The notes under the pieces: model-generated
The model's database searches: none
Seen by the model: only the letters and a program-made list of their open reading frames with translations
What the model was told of the DNA's origin: nothing
Made by a program: the position numbers and the translations under genes
Shown here: piece by piece, positions 1 to 7,701 of the stretch
How positions within the stretch are numbered: position 1 is the stretch's first letter
Layout of the letters: the number at the start of each line of letters is the position of its first letter
DNA from: Gammaproteobacteria bacterium
GTDB lineage: Bacteria > Pseudomonadota > Gammaproteobacteria > Thiohalomonadales > Thiohalomonadaceae
Assembly: GCA_026196575.1 (NCBI GenBank)
Contig: JAPHSX010000042.1
Coordinates: forward strand, 1 to 49,291
Length of the DNA stretch: 49,291 nt
Direction: 5' to 3'

Positions 1-49
1 CTGACTTTTAATCAGTTGGTCGCAGGTTCGAATCCCGCACGGCCCACCA
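1..49 (+). tRNA. tRNA-Lys(UUU), 3' part, truncated by the window edge
   Basis: The sequence starts in the anticodon stem. The loop reads CTTTTAA, giving anticodon TTT (Lys). A T-loop TTCGAAT, acceptor strand ACGGCCC, discriminator A and encoded CCA at 47-49 follow. It closely resembles enterobacterial tRNA-Lys. The T stem (GCAGG with CCCGC) contains one A-C mismatch where E. coli has A-T. The 5' half must lie outside the window on the host side. Phage DNA regenerates the 3' end, so the tRNA should stay functional in the lysogen. Confidence 0.85.
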
Positions 50-53
50 TATA
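1..53 (+). repeat. attL: attL core, 53-bp direct repeat with the right end
   Basis: These 53 bases are identical to positions 49239-49291. The repeat covers the 3' half of a tRNA-Lys gene plus the four bases TATA after CCA. Repeats of this kind are produced by site-specific integration of a phage into a tRNA gene. The integrase gene begins 72 bases inside this end, as expected. DNA upstream of the right-hand copy does not look like a tRNA 5' half, so the intact tRNA gene spans the left edge of the window. Confidence 0.95.
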
Positions 54-58
54 AAACA

Positions 59-90
59 GGCGGTTACGCGATGCGCGTGCCGCCTTTTTT
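59..90 (+). terminator. Intrinsic terminator just inside attL
   Basis: GGCGG at 59-63 pairs with CCGCC at 80-84, with additional ACGCG/CGCGT pairing inside, and is followed by six T residues. On the plus strand it would end the tRNA-Lys transcript. Read on the minus strand the same hairpin is followed by GTTTTAT, so it can also end the leftward integrase operon. It lies inside phage DNA, so the phage supplies a terminator to the host tRNA after integration. Confidence 0.7.
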
Positions 91-125
91 CTTGCCTCCG
101 TAAAATGCTCCGTAAAATTAGAGCG

Positions 126-1250
126 TCACTCTTCTGTCGGCCGCACCCGCGGCACTTCCTGATCGTACACATCCAGCATCTGTTCTGAGCGGTGTCCGCC
201 GCCGTCGAGCTTGGCCTGGCGCCCGCCTTTGGTGCGGGTGATGCCGGCACGCTTGAGGTCGTGGAGGCTGAATCGCTGCTCTTCAGTGATCACCGTGCCC
301 ATGGCGCCGTGAATCATTCGCTGCCAGGCGCTGTCCAGGCTGGAGCGGCTGAGTGGCTCACCTCCTCGGGTGGCGAGGAACAGGTGGCGATCTTCGGGCC
401 GCATTGGTGTCGGCATCTTTCGGCGCTGGATGATGCTGTCTCGCAGTTCAACGGCGGCATCCCAGGCGGTGCGCAGGCGCGGGCCCCACTCGGTGAGGTT
501 GCCGCGCGAGCCCTTGCGGCGGCTGACCTCGACACCTTCCTCGGTGGCGTGGGCATCGGTCAGGGTGATCACCTCAATGCCGCGCAGGCGCAGCAGGTAG
601 GCCAGCTCCATCACCATCCACAGGTAGGGGAAGCCGTTTTCCCTGGCATATTCGAGCACGGCGTTGTAGGTCTGCACGTCAGGGCACCGCCGCTGCTTGC
701 GCTCGGTGGCGGCCTCGATACCTTTGGCCGGGTTTTCTGGCGTGGTGTGACCACGGTTCGCGCCCCAGCGCCAGACGCGGCGCAGCCAGCGCAAGGCGTG
801 GTTGGCGGCGCTTGGGCCTCTCTCTTTGGTGAGCTGGTCTACCAGGCGCTGCACCAGCGGCCTGTCCCAGCGGGATAGGGGGGCATCACCCAGAAGCAGG
901 CCGGCCTTCCTGGTAGGTAGATCGGTGACCATGGCGCGGCAGTATTCATAATCGTCGCGGGTACCCTTGGCCAGCTGGCAGAATTGATCGGAGGCGTGGA
1001 ACTGTTCGGCTACCCAGCGCAGACTGTCGCGTTTGGTGCCGACCTGCTCTTCCAGTGCCCGATGCAGATCGGACATCTTCGCATCACGCCCGGCAATGCG
1101 TTTGCGTCGCTGTTTTCCTGTGCTGTCGCGATAGGCGGTGTACCAGTGGCCGTTGCCGCTCGGATCCCAGTACGCACCGCGCGGCAGTTTGTCCGGGTCT
1201 ATCCCTGGCGGATAGGTTTTAGTGCGGTGACGCCTACGCCCTCTGGTCAC
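126..1250 (-). CDS. int: Phage integrase, tyrosine recombinase family
   Basis: Catalyses integration and excision between the tRNA-Lys attachment sites. The protein has 374 residues, a usual size for phage integrases. The N-terminus (about 1-60) contains an arm-type DNA-binding region (GAYWDPSGNGHWY). The C-terminal catalytic domain shows LRLRG with the first Arg, an HDLKR box (H-x-x-K/R), GGGHRSEQ, and the nucleophile Tyr in MLDVYDQEV. It is the last gene of the leftward operon, ends 72 bp from the att core and overlaps the preceding 72-residue gene by four bases (ATGA-type junction). It is unrelated in detail to the IntI-type recombinase at 7702-8700. The family assignment is secure; the specific attachment partner is inferred from position. 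Confidence 0.93.
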   Translation of the reverse strand: MTRGRRRHRTKTYPPGIDPDKLPRGAYWDPSGNGHWYTAYRDSTGKQRRKRIAGRDAKMSDLHRALEEQVGTKRDSLRWVAEQFHASDQFCQLAKGTRDDYEYCRAMVTDLPTRKAGLLLGDAPLSRWDRPLVQRLVDQLTKERGPSAANHALRWLRRVWRWGANRGHTTPENPAKGIEAATERKQRRCPDVQTYNAVLEYARENGFPYLWMVMELAYLLRLRGIEVITLTDAHATEEGVEVSRRKGSRGNLTEWGPRLRTAWDAAVELRDSIIQRRKMPTPMRPEDRHLFLATRGGEPLSRSSLDSAWQRMIHGAMGTVITEEQRFSLHDLKRAGITRTKGGRQAKLDGGGHRSEQMLDVYDQEVPRVRPTEE

Positions 1251-1465
1251 AATAACGGCTCCTCATCCAGTAGTGCTGTTTTGATAATACCCCTGGCGGC
1301 AAGGAACTGCTCACGCAGCACGAACAGGCGCCCGCCTCGCCCGTAGAACGGCTCAATTCCCTGCTCGCGTAGCACCCGCTCGATGTCGGCCGCACGGGTG
1401 TAGCCGGTCAGCCTGATGAGCTGATCCTGTTCGAGGATATCGGGTAGTTGTTCTGCTGCGCTCAC
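1247..1465 (-). CDS. Small integrase-partner protein (DUF4224-like), possible excisionase
   Basis: 72 residues, starting at GTG (1465) behind a strong GGGAGG. It overlaps the upstream gene's stop and the integrase start. The middle part (LIRLTGYTRAADIERVLREQGI) looks like a short helix-turn-helix, followed by RGGRLFVLREQF. Small proteins of this kind (DUF4224) often sit directly before phage integrases. A role in excision control is inferred from position and size only. A separate Gp3-like RDF-family candidate is encoded at 11193-12527, so which protein drives excision is open. Confidence 0.6.
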   Translation of the reverse strand: MSAAEQLPDILEQDQLIRLTGYTRAADIERVLREQGIEPFYGRGGRLFVLREQFLAARGIIKTALLDEEPLL

Positions 1466-1809
1466 GCAGCCTCCCTGAGTCGCTCAGTGTGCGCAGCCAG
1501 CATCATGCCAATACGCGCGGCCAGGCTAGGGCACTCACCACCACCACCCGGGATGAAGTGCCTGCTGCTAGGGCTGTGGATCTCCTGTAGCTCGTCGGCG
1601 ATGGTGTCGAGTTGTTGCCCGGCGCGCAGCAGGCGTGTGATCAGTACGGTGACCAGGGTCACCCACTCGAACAGTTCGGGGTTGTCCATTCGGACGAACA
1701 CCTCGCATGGGTTCCCGCTCTCGTCACTGTTGATGGTGACGAACAGAGGCTGGCCATTGTCCAGGGTGGCGCAGTAGGTGGCGCCTGGCAGTGTGTCCGG
1801 GCGGGTCAT
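1462..1809 (-). CDS. TSCPD-domain protein (ribonucleotide-reductase C-terminal-like)
   Basis: 115 residues starting at ATG 1809, overlapping the DUF4406 gene stop. The pattern TYCATLDNGQPLFVTIN, SGNPCEVFVR and a Leu-rich helix ending in a short Cys-containing tail matches the TSCPD domain. That domain is found at the C-terminus of B12-dependent ribonucleotide reductases and as stand-alone phage proteins. No catalytic reductase domain is present here. It may bind metal or modulate host nucleotide metabolism; the function is not established. The protein ends in REAA, whose codons contain the Shine-Dalgarno sequence of the next gene. Confidence 0.6.
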   Translation of the reverse strand: MTRPDTLPGATYCATLDNGQPLFVTINSDESGNPCEVFVRMDNPELFEWVTLVTVLITRLLRAGQQLDTIADELQEIHSPSSRHFIPGGGGECPSLAARIGMMLAAHTERLREAA

Positions 1810-2126
1810 GCGGCACTCTCCAGCGCATCGACAAACAGCACCTCCATGCCGAGCCTGTGTGCCAGGTGCAGTTCCAGATGTGCGCCGTTGCTTTTCTCCC
1901 AGCCCGGCAGCAGGGCGATAGCATCGCATCGGCACAGGGCCTCAATGTCTTTACGCAGACACTCGAGATATGGGGTCTCGAAGCCGTTGATCTCGGCCGG
2001 GTTTACAACGTCCATGCCATTGCCGCGTAGCGCCGAGGCGGCCGCATGGAATGCCGGGAAGTTGAACTCAGGCAGGCCGGTCATCGGCCCGCTTAGGTAT
2101 ACGCGTTTTTGCTGATCGTTATTCAC
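1806..2126 (-). CDS. DUF4406 protein, nucleoside deoxyribosyltransferase-like
   Basis: 106 residues from GTG 2126 behind GGAGGCAGC, overlapping the methyltransferase stop (GTGA). The N-terminal VYLSGPMTGLPEFNFPAF and the later LLPGWEKSNGAHLELHLA with a conserved acidic residue match DUF4406, a Rossmann-like family related to nucleoside 2-deoxyribosyltransferases. Common in phages of Proteobacteria; a role in nucleotide salvage or modification is suggested by homology but not proven. Neighbours are a TSCPD protein and a DNA methyltransferase, so this end of the operon is rich in nucleotide- and DNA-modifying functions. Confidence 0.72.
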   Translation of the reverse strand: MNNDQQKRVYLSGPMTGLPEFNFPAFHAAASALRGNGMDVVNPAEINGFETPYLECLRKDIEALCRCDAIALLPGWEKSNGAHLELHLAHRLGMEVLFVDALESAA

Positions 2127-2773
2127 GCTGCCTCCTTCTCTGGTACCTGATTCCCCCATGCATTCCATCCTTCACGACGACGACGCGCAAAAAGCTCGAT
2201 CTTGCTGGCCTCCGGGTACATCGCCTCAATGCGGTCGTACTGCTCGTCTGGCTTCTGGCTGTGGTCGCGCACCGGGGCGATGATCACCTGGGAGATATCG
2301 CGGCGCTCAGGTTTCATCTTCCCGCGGATCCCGAGCAGGGCGATCTCCACATTGGAGCGGCTGTAGTAGCCCATGCCGATGTGGGTGGTGTGGATGTCAC
2401 CGCTGCCAGTGATGATGGCGGGCAGGCGTTTGAGTTTCTGCCGCGCCCGTTCCCAGCTCATGGCCGCTGTCTGGTTGTAGGTGATCACCGGGTTGGTGGT
2501 GGTCTTCATCCACACCAGGCCGAATGTTTTGTAGTTGAAGCCCCAGGCGTCCATCACGCGCATGCCATCGGCGAGCAGGGGCGCGGTGACCCACATGAAC
2601 AGGGCGCAGTCCCGTGCCGCCCACTCGTCGACCTGAGGGCGCATAGCGCAGATCTCATCTGTGGTCATGGTGGGGTAGTGGGTGTCCGCCGTGCCGTGGG
2701 CGGTGCGGCTGTTCTTGGACTGCCAGCTGCCGTATGACCAGGGCGGATCGGCGAGAATGATGTTGTGGCTCAT
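2123..2773 (-). CDS. MT-A70-family adenine N6-methyltransferase
   Basis: 216 residues. The catalytic DPPW motif is at residues 9-12 (ILADPPWSYG). Further family blocks are LFMWVTAPLL, FKTFGLVWMK-like residues near 100 and GMGYYSRSNVE, where SAM-binding Asn/Glu residues are expected. The family transfers a methyl group from S-adenosylmethionine to N6 of adenine. In phages this probably modifies phage DNA and could protect it from restriction. No cognate restriction gene is in the window, so it is an orphan enzyme. The target site cannot be read from sequence. It overlaps both neighbours by four bases. Confidence 0.88.
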   Translation of the reverse strand: MSHNIILADPPWSYGSWQSKNSRTAHGTADTHYPTMTTDEICAMRPQVDEWAARDCALFMWVTAPLLADGMRVMDAWGFNYKTFGLVWMKTTTNPVITYNQTAAMSWERARQKLKRLPAIITGSGDIHTTHIGMGYYSRSNVEIALLGIRGKMKPERRDISQVIIAPVRDHSQKPDEQYDRIEAMYPEASKIELFARRRREGWNAWGNQVPEKEAA

Positions 2774-2979
2774 GCGTCACCACCTATTACTAGCGTGCCA
2801 GGTGGCGGCGAACCATTCTCATGCGCCTTGATGATCTGCTGCTGCAGATGAACAATGATCGCTTCTGCATGTTCGCCGTCTATGTCGACGACACAGAAAT
2901 CACCGTGTTGATCTCGACCGGTTATACATATCGATTTCGTTGCAGATAGTTTGAGGATTCTTTGCTCTGTTCGCGTCAT
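2770..2979 (-). CDS. Hypothetical small protein
   Basis: 69 residues with the profile MTRTEQRILKLSATKS, then an alternating hydrophobic segment (CVVDIDGEHAEAIIVHL) and a flexible C-terminus. I do not recognise a family. It overlaps the methyltransferase start by four bases and the gene upstream by four bases, so it is an integral part of the operon. Confidence 0.6.
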   Translation of the reverse strand: MTRTEQRILKLSATKSICITGRDQHGDFCVVDIDGEHAEAIIVHLQQQIIKAHENGSPPPGTLVIGGDA

Positions 2980-3206
2980 GACTTTTGCCCGATCTGTTTC
3001 TGCTTTTCCGGTTGGATAAAGTCGCTACTCGGCATTGACCCCGTGATCTCCATGAACTTGATTTCCGTTTTCGCCAGGTCGATCACCTTGTCGGCAACCA
3101 GGGCAACGGCTTTTGCCCGATCGATATCCATGGGGTCTTCTTTATCCTGTAGCGCCTCAATGGTGGCGAACAGGTGATTACGCAGATCCTCACTTTTGTT
3201 TTTCAT
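2976..3206 (-). CDS. Hypothetical small protein, helical and charged
   Basis: 76 residues from ATG 3206 (MKNKSEDLRNHLF). Predominantly helical with a DIDRAKAVALVADKVIDLAK stretch and a C-terminus rich in Lys and Gln. Proteins of this outline (DRAKA-VA-VA-VI--AK-E) occur in many phage early operons, but no function is known to me. The start is placed at the ATG rather than upstream because that ATG has a purine-rich leader and leaves only a 17-base overlap with the HNH gene. Confidence 0.6.
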   Translation of the reverse strand: MKNKSEDLRNHLFATIEALQDKEDPMDIDRAKAVALVADKVIDLAKTEIKFMEITGSMPSSDFIQPEKQKQIGQKS

Positions 3207-3828
3207 GACGTTCTCTCTTGTTGATTTGCCGCTGCAGCGCACCCTTGAGTTGGATCAGCTGCGGGATGGGTGCCGGGTAGTTGTGCACGGTATTGCGCTG
3301 CATGTTTTCGCGGCGGCTGATGCACTCCAGTCTGTCGAGAGTGATCTCCTCGATGAGGATGGTCTTCATGCCGCGCTTGAATCTGACGATGTGGCCATCA
3401 GGAAGCGGGCCGTTTGCCTCCTCCCACGCCAGGCGATGCACAGCAAGCCACCTGCGCGCCGGCACTGGGTGATCATCGGTAACCTTGCGCTCCAGGTAGC
3501 CGTCCTTGGTGATGCGCAGGCTCCCGATAGGCTTGTAGTTGCGTGCCTGGCTTGGGTGCTTCAGTGGTTTGAAGCGAGTCTCTGCTGAGCGGCCGCCAGG
3601 ATCGAAGTGCTTGCCCTTGTTCCAGGGGGTAGCTCCCTTCTTGAAGCATCCGTCGCGTCGGAACTTCTCGCGCATTTCTGGAGTCTTTTGCAGTCCGAGC
3701 TGATTGACCCGGTTCTTGATGGATGAGCGGCTGCGCCCGAATAACCTGCCAATCTGTCCTGCACTGTGGTCCTGGTACAGTTCTGCCAGGCGGCGGTCTT
3801 CATCAAGGGTCCAGCGCTTGAGTTTCAC
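3190..3828 (-). CDS. HNH endonuclease with N-terminal SANT/Myb-like DNA-binding domain
   Basis: 212 residues from GTG 3828 (GGAGGCAGC leader). Residues about 5-50 (WTLDEDRRLAELY, IGRLFGRSRSSIKNR) resemble a Myb/SANT or GcrA-like helix-turn-helix. The centre holds NUMOD-type basic residues (KGATPWNKGK), and the region around 128-165 (VHRLAWEEANGPLPDGHIV and LDRLECISRRENMQ) is the HNH_3 nuclease fold. This is the domain order of free-standing homing endonucleases. The expected second His is partly altered (HIVRFKRG), so activity is uncertain. It is probably a selfish insertion that has become part of the operon. Confidence 0.8.
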   Translation of the reverse strand: MKLKRWTLDEDRRLAELYQDHSAGQIGRLFGRSRSSIKNRVNQLGLQKTPEMREKFRRDGCFKKGATPWNKGKHFDPGGRSAETRFKPLKHPSQARNYKPIGSLRITKDGYLERKVTDDHPVPARRWLAVHRLAWEEANGPLPDGHIVRFKRGMKTILIEEITLDRLECISRRENMQRNTVHNYPAPIPQLIQLKGALQRQINKRERHEKQK

Positions 3829-4283
3829 GCTGCCTCCTGCTGCGCCGCGACATCGCGCATCTTCCTGAGGGTTCTGGTGCAGAGGTACGTCACTTCGCAG
3901 TACTGCATGACGCCGCTCAGGACGTCATCGGAGGAGTATGTTTTCCTCCCGTCGCGGCCCGTGTTCGGATCGAAGACCGTGTACCCTTCCGTTCGAGCAT
4001 CGACGACGACACGGTGCAGCTTTCCCTCAAGGTTCAGGCTCGGCACAGTGACCAGGTACACGCCTTCTAGTGCGAATGGGTGAGGGCCATATTCCATGTT
4101 CCGGTATGGCCAGAGCTTGTTCTCGACAAGCACTGTCACCTCCTCATCCATGCTGAGGCCGTGATTGCCGAAACGCTCGATCAGGGATTCGACAGGGATA
4201 CCGGTGATCATCGAGAGGCAAGCATGCACACAGCTGTGCGGCGTGGGCTGCTGGACAAAGGTCACTGAGATTGGATCGCTCAT
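3825..4283 (-). CDS. C39/papain-like cysteine peptidase-fold protein
   Basis: 152 residues. [18 protein letters not shown] places a candidate nucleophile Cys at residue 18. LHRVVVDAR supplies His near 90, and [10 protein letters not shown] supplies Asp near 105. This Cys-His-Asp arrangement is that of C39-like peptidases and of bacteriocin-exporter leader peptidases, but no transporter domain is attached. What it cleaves is unknown; a phage regulator or host protein is possible. It overlaps the rdgC-like gene stop (ATGA) and ends in QEAA carrying the Shine-Dalgarno sequence of the HNH gene. Confidence 0.65.
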   Translation of the reverse strand: MSDPISVTFVQQPTPHSCVHACLSMITGIPVESLIERFGNHGLSMDEEVTVLVENKLWPYRNMEYGPHPFALEGVYLVTVPSLNLEGKLHRVVVDARTEGYTVFDPNTGRDGRKTYSSDDVLSGVMQYCEVTYLCTRTLRKMRDVAAQQEAA

Positions 4284-5437
4284 GCTGCCTCCTGTGGTGC
4301 GAGCACCTCACGCGCTCCATTAGGACGGATCGGGCTGACAATCCCTTCTTGCTCCATCCGCTCAACCAACCTTGCCGATCGGTTGTATCCAATCCTGAGG
4401 CGACGCTGAATGCTTGAGATAGATGCTCTGCGAGTCTCAACAACAATTCGAACGGCTTCCTCGTAGAGCCCGTCATCGTCTGCATCTGGCTCCGTGTAAG
4501 ATGCCGCGTTACTAGCTGGCCTTGTTTCAGACACCTCTACCTGTTCCTCACCACCAAACGCCTGCACCAGGGCATCGACCAGCCGCGCCAGTTCACCGGC
4601 CATCAGCGCGAAGTCGGCGTCGAACCTGTCCGCCTCGGTCTCGGTCTCCACGTCGTCGAGTTCCTGCTTGACGATCTCCTTGAACGCCAGCCGGGTGACG
4701 GTGAGGCCGTCATCGACCATGCACTCGATGCGCTCGTCGTATTCGATGGCGAGCTTGGCGACCTGCATGCCGCCATCGAGGTGGGCGCGAATGGTTTCGT
4801 CGCTCAGCTCGTGGTGGGCGAAGGTTGCCTTGGAGCCTTCCTCGTGCGGGTTGTCGAGGGCGGCGCTGTCTCCCAGGGTGAACGGCTGGTCGATGCGGTC
4901 GTAGAGCCAGCGGGTCATCACCGTGCGCGGGGGCACAGCTGTGGTCAGCGGTTTGACGTGCAGCTCGCCGAGGGTGTCGCGCAGCATGCCCAGGATCTCG
5001 GTGGCCTGGTTCTTGCTGCTGGTGTCGATGATCAGCATCTGCCCCAGTGCATCGTAGTAGAGATAGGTGTCACGGGGTTTCTCGGGGACGTTGGGCAGCA
5101 TGTCGATGATGACCGCCTCCTTGATCTGCTTGCGCTCATTGCGGCCGACGGGGCGCTCCTCGCTCTGTTCCAGTTCGTAGGCCTTTGCGTCTACCTTCTC
5201 ATTAACGGCCGGGGTTGGGATCACCTTCTCGTACTTGCGGGCGCACAACATGGTGCGGCCCATGACGGTGTGCTGGTACAGGCTGCCGCGGCGACCGAGC
5301 GGCGGCCACCATCCGAGGGTGCTGGTCTCGCCGTGCATGCAGGGGCGGGCGGTGCGGCGCTGGCCGGCTATGTCCTGCATGGCGTTGAGGTCGAGCGGCT
5401 GCAGTACGCGGTAGATCATCAGGTTTTTGAAGAACAT
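4280..5437 (-). CDS. rdgC: RdgC recombination protein fused to an FtsK gamma domain
   Basis: 385 residues. About 1-305 follow RdgC: start [20 protein letters not shown] near 42-51, [22 protein letters not shown], then the YLYYDA and LIIDTSS strands. RdgC is a ring-shaped DNA-binding protein that restrains RecA-mediated recombination. Residues about 321-385 ([45 protein letters not shown]) are a near-textbook FtsK gamma winged helix. That is the domain with which FtsK reads KOPS sites and activates XerD. An acidic linker (about 300-322) joins them. E. coli RdgC is about 303 residues and lacks the extra domain. It lies directly after the SbcC-like gene, with a stop/start overlap. Confidence 0.88.
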   Translation of the reverse strand: MFFKNLMIYRVLQPLDLNAMQDIAGQRRTARPCMHGETSTLGWWPPLGRRGSLYQHTVMGRTMLCARKYEKVIPTPAVNEKVDAKAYELEQSEERPVGRNERKQIKEAVIIDMLPNVPEKPRDTYLYYDALGQMLIIDTSSKNQATEILGMLRDTLGELHVKPLTTAVPPRTVMTRWLYDRIDQPFTLGDSAALDNPHEEGSKATFAHHELSDETIRAHLDGGMQVAKLAIEYDERIECMVDDGLTVTRLAFKEIVKQELDDVETETEADRFDADFALMAGELARLVDALVQAFGGEEQVEVSETRPASNAASYTEPDADDDGLYEEAVRIVVETRRASISSIQRRLRIGYNRSARLVERMEQEGIVSPIRPNGAREVLAPQEAA

Positions 5438-7686
5438 CAGTTGGTCTCCCTGTAGTCGTCCAGGTCGATAACGTGGTCAGCCATCTCCCAGGCGCGTGGG
5501 TTGTGTGAGATGAAAAATTTCCTGCGGTACCCGCCGAGGTCGAGCGCGGCGCGGTCCATGCGGTAGAACTGTTCTTTGCGCTCCTCGGTGAGGCCATCCT
5601 CGGCCTCGTCGGCGAACAGGCATTCGTAGTGCACGCCTGCGGCCTCCTGGTGGTAGAGGCCGACGGCATCGCGCATGGCTTTGTCGAGCCAGACGGTCTC
5701 GCCGCCGGACTTGCGCAGGATGCTCGACTCGACACCGGTCTCGGCATCGATGACGCTGATATCGAACGTCTCCTTCAGCACTCCGTTGGCCTGCTGCTTC
5801 TGGGTGACGATGCGGCAGGTGAAGCGCGGCCCGTAGGCCTCGCGCAGCAGGTGGTTGGCGTGGGCGGCGATGGCCGGTCCCGCGTCCTCGATGCTGAGGT
5901 CAATCACCCCGAGCAGGGCGGCGGCGAGCAGGGTCCACTCGGCGATCTCGGCGTTGATGTGCTCGACCTGCTTCTCCAGGGTGGCGGACTGCTCGAGCTG
6001 GCGGGTCAGGGTGTCGCGTTCGGCCTGCAGGGCGGCGATCTGTGCGTTGGTCTGCTCCACGGCCTGGGCGGCGGCGTTGGCCTGCTGCTCGGACTGCTGC
6101 AGGGTGTTGGCGGCGGCCTGTGCGGCATCCTCCGGGGCGAGTGGGGGGAGGTCGTCGATCTCCCTCTGCACGACGGACTCTGCCTCCTGTGCCTCGGCGG
6201 CGGTCTGCTCGGCGCGTTGTTTCAACTCGGCAAGCTGGCGCTCAAGTTCGGGGGCGCGCTCGGCGGTGGTTTTCACCGCGCCGATCTCGGCGGCCTCGCG
6301 CCGGGAGGTTTCCAGCTGGGCGCGGGTGTTGCGGATCTCCTGCTCCAGCGACAGCATCTGCTCACGTGCGGCGGCGTGCTGACTGCGGGTGGCCTTGACG
6401 GTTTCGAGTTTGGCAGTGAGCTCTGTCCAGCGGGCGCGCTGACTGTCGCGGGCGTGCTCCTCATCGGGCAGGCGATCACCCGCGGCGATGGCGTCCTTGA
6501 GAGCTGGGCAGTCCGGGTAATCGCCGTGGCAGGGGACGGTCTGCACATAGCCGTGGCGCTGCTGCAGTTCCTGACAGGTGGTGGCGTGGCGCTTGCCGGC
6601 ATCGACCACGTGGCGGATCTCCGTCTCCAGTCTGGCCACCTCCGCATCGGCCTGGCGGTACTGCTCCACGTCACCGGCGAGGGCGGTGCGGTTATCCTCC
6701 AGCCCCTGCAGGGTGGCGCTCAGGGTGTCGACCTCTCTGGCGGCGACCTCCAGCAGGGGTAGGCGCACGGCGGCGCGGTGGGCGCTGTCCAGCTCAGGGC
6801 GGATGCGCTGCATGTCAGTGGTGAGCTGCTGCTGCTGGCGGGTACCGGCCTCGCGAGCCTGATAAAGGCGCTGTTGCAGGGCATCAGCCTGGCGGCGGAT
6901 CTCGGCATTCTCCCCGGTAGCCTGGCGTGCCTCGTCGTAACGGCGGCGGGCGTCGGCCATGGCATCGTCGGCGGTGCGCCTGGCGGTGATGAGCTCAGGC
7001 AGTACCGCCTGCTGCTGCTCCAGATCAGGGCCTATTTCGCCGTGGCGGTGGCGCAGCTCGCCGATGCGGTCGATGTCGCTGCGGCGGGCCTCCAGGGCGC
7101 GGCGCAGTTCACGGGTGACGGCCTTGGCCTGGTCTGCCAGGTGCTCGGGCTCCTCGAGGGAGAGGAGGTCGCGCATCAACGCCTTCGGATCGGGGTGGCT
7201 GGCCAGCGGCCGCGCGCCCTGGTGGCGAAACGCGCTCATGTAGTACAGGCTGCGCGGCCCGAGCAGGTGCTCGAGGCAGGCATCATAGGTGGTGTTCTTA
7301 CCATCCGAGGTAGTGCCGTCGGGCATCACGTAGGGTTGCCAGCCGGCATCGTCGGTGTGTGCCAGCAGGGTGGCTTTCATGGATTTCGTTTTCGCTGTCT
7401 GCTTGATGCGGATCTCCGAGCGGTAGCGGCGGCCGCCGTGCTCGAACTCCAGCTCACGGGCCCCGGCCTCGCCGAACTGGGCGTAGATGTCGTCGACGTG
7501 ATCGGGCTCGCGCCACGGGGTCAGGCCGAGGTTGAGCAGGGTAGACTTGCCCATGCCGTTGTCACCGCGCAGGGCAACGGTGACGGCGTCATCAGGCACG
7601 GCGCCCAGGTCGATGGTGACCGTGTCGCGCTTGAGGCCGGCGCGGATACCGATGGCGCCGGTTAGGGTGGTTTTAAGTGGGATCAT
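5437..7686 (-). CDS. SbcC/Rad50-like ABC ATPase with long coiled coil
   Basis: 749 residues. The Walker A motif GDNGMGKST is at 41-49. Long heptad-rich arms run from about 185-365 and 400-590 and are rich in Gln, Ala and Arg. An ABC signature (KSGGE near 655) and Walker B (LFADEAEDG near 690) are followed by an ISHN switch. The apex shows only Cys386 and Cys393 separated by six residues (C-HGDYPD-C), not the usual zinc-hook CxxC. By family it should act with the SbcD-like nuclease encoded at 9886-11118 in DNA end processing. The two partners are separated by the integron island. The start is the ATG behind GAGGAG. Confidence 0.82.
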   Translation of the reverse strand: MIPLKTTLTGAIGIRAGLKRDTVTIDLGAVPDDAVTVALRGDNGMGKSTLLNLGLTPWREPDHVDDIYAQFGEAGARELEFEHGGRRYRSEIRIKQTAKTKSMKATLLAHTDDAGWQPYVMPDGTTSDGKNTTYDACLEHLLGPRSLYYMSAFRHQGARPLASHPDPKALMRDLLSLEEPEHLADQAKAVTRELRRALEARRSDIDRIGELRHRHGEIGPDLEQQQAVLPELITARRTADDAMADARRRYDEARQATGENAEIRRQADALQQRLYQAREAGTRQQQQLTTDMQRIRPELDSAHRAAVRLPLLEVAAREVDTLSATLQGLEDNRTALAGDVEQYRQADAEVARLETEIRHVVDAGKRHATTCQELQQRHGYVQTVPCHGDYPDCPALKDAIAAGDRLPDEEHARDSQRARWTELTAKLETVKATRSQHAAAREQMLSLEQEIRNTRAQLETSRREAAEIGAVKTTAERAPELERQLAELKQRAEQTAAEAQEAESVVQREIDDLPPLAPEDAAQAAANTLQQSEQQANAAAQAVEQTNAQIAALQAERDTLTRQLEQSATLEKQVEHINAEIAEWTLLAAALLGVIDLSIEDAGPAIAAHANHLLREAYGPRFTCRIVTQKQQANGVLKETFDISVIDAETGVESSILRKSGGETVWLDKAMRDAVGLYHQEAAGVHYECLFADEAEDGLTEERKEQFYRMDRAALDLGGYRRKFFISHNPRAWEMADHVIDLDDYRETN

Positions 7687-7701
7687 GTTTATATGTTCTC
7701 C

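Noticed and set aside
5629-7665. Long plus-strand frames opposite the SbcC-like gene
   Set aside because: Gly/Leu/Ala-rich antisense shadows of a coiled-coil gene; no ribosome sites and no recognisable domains.
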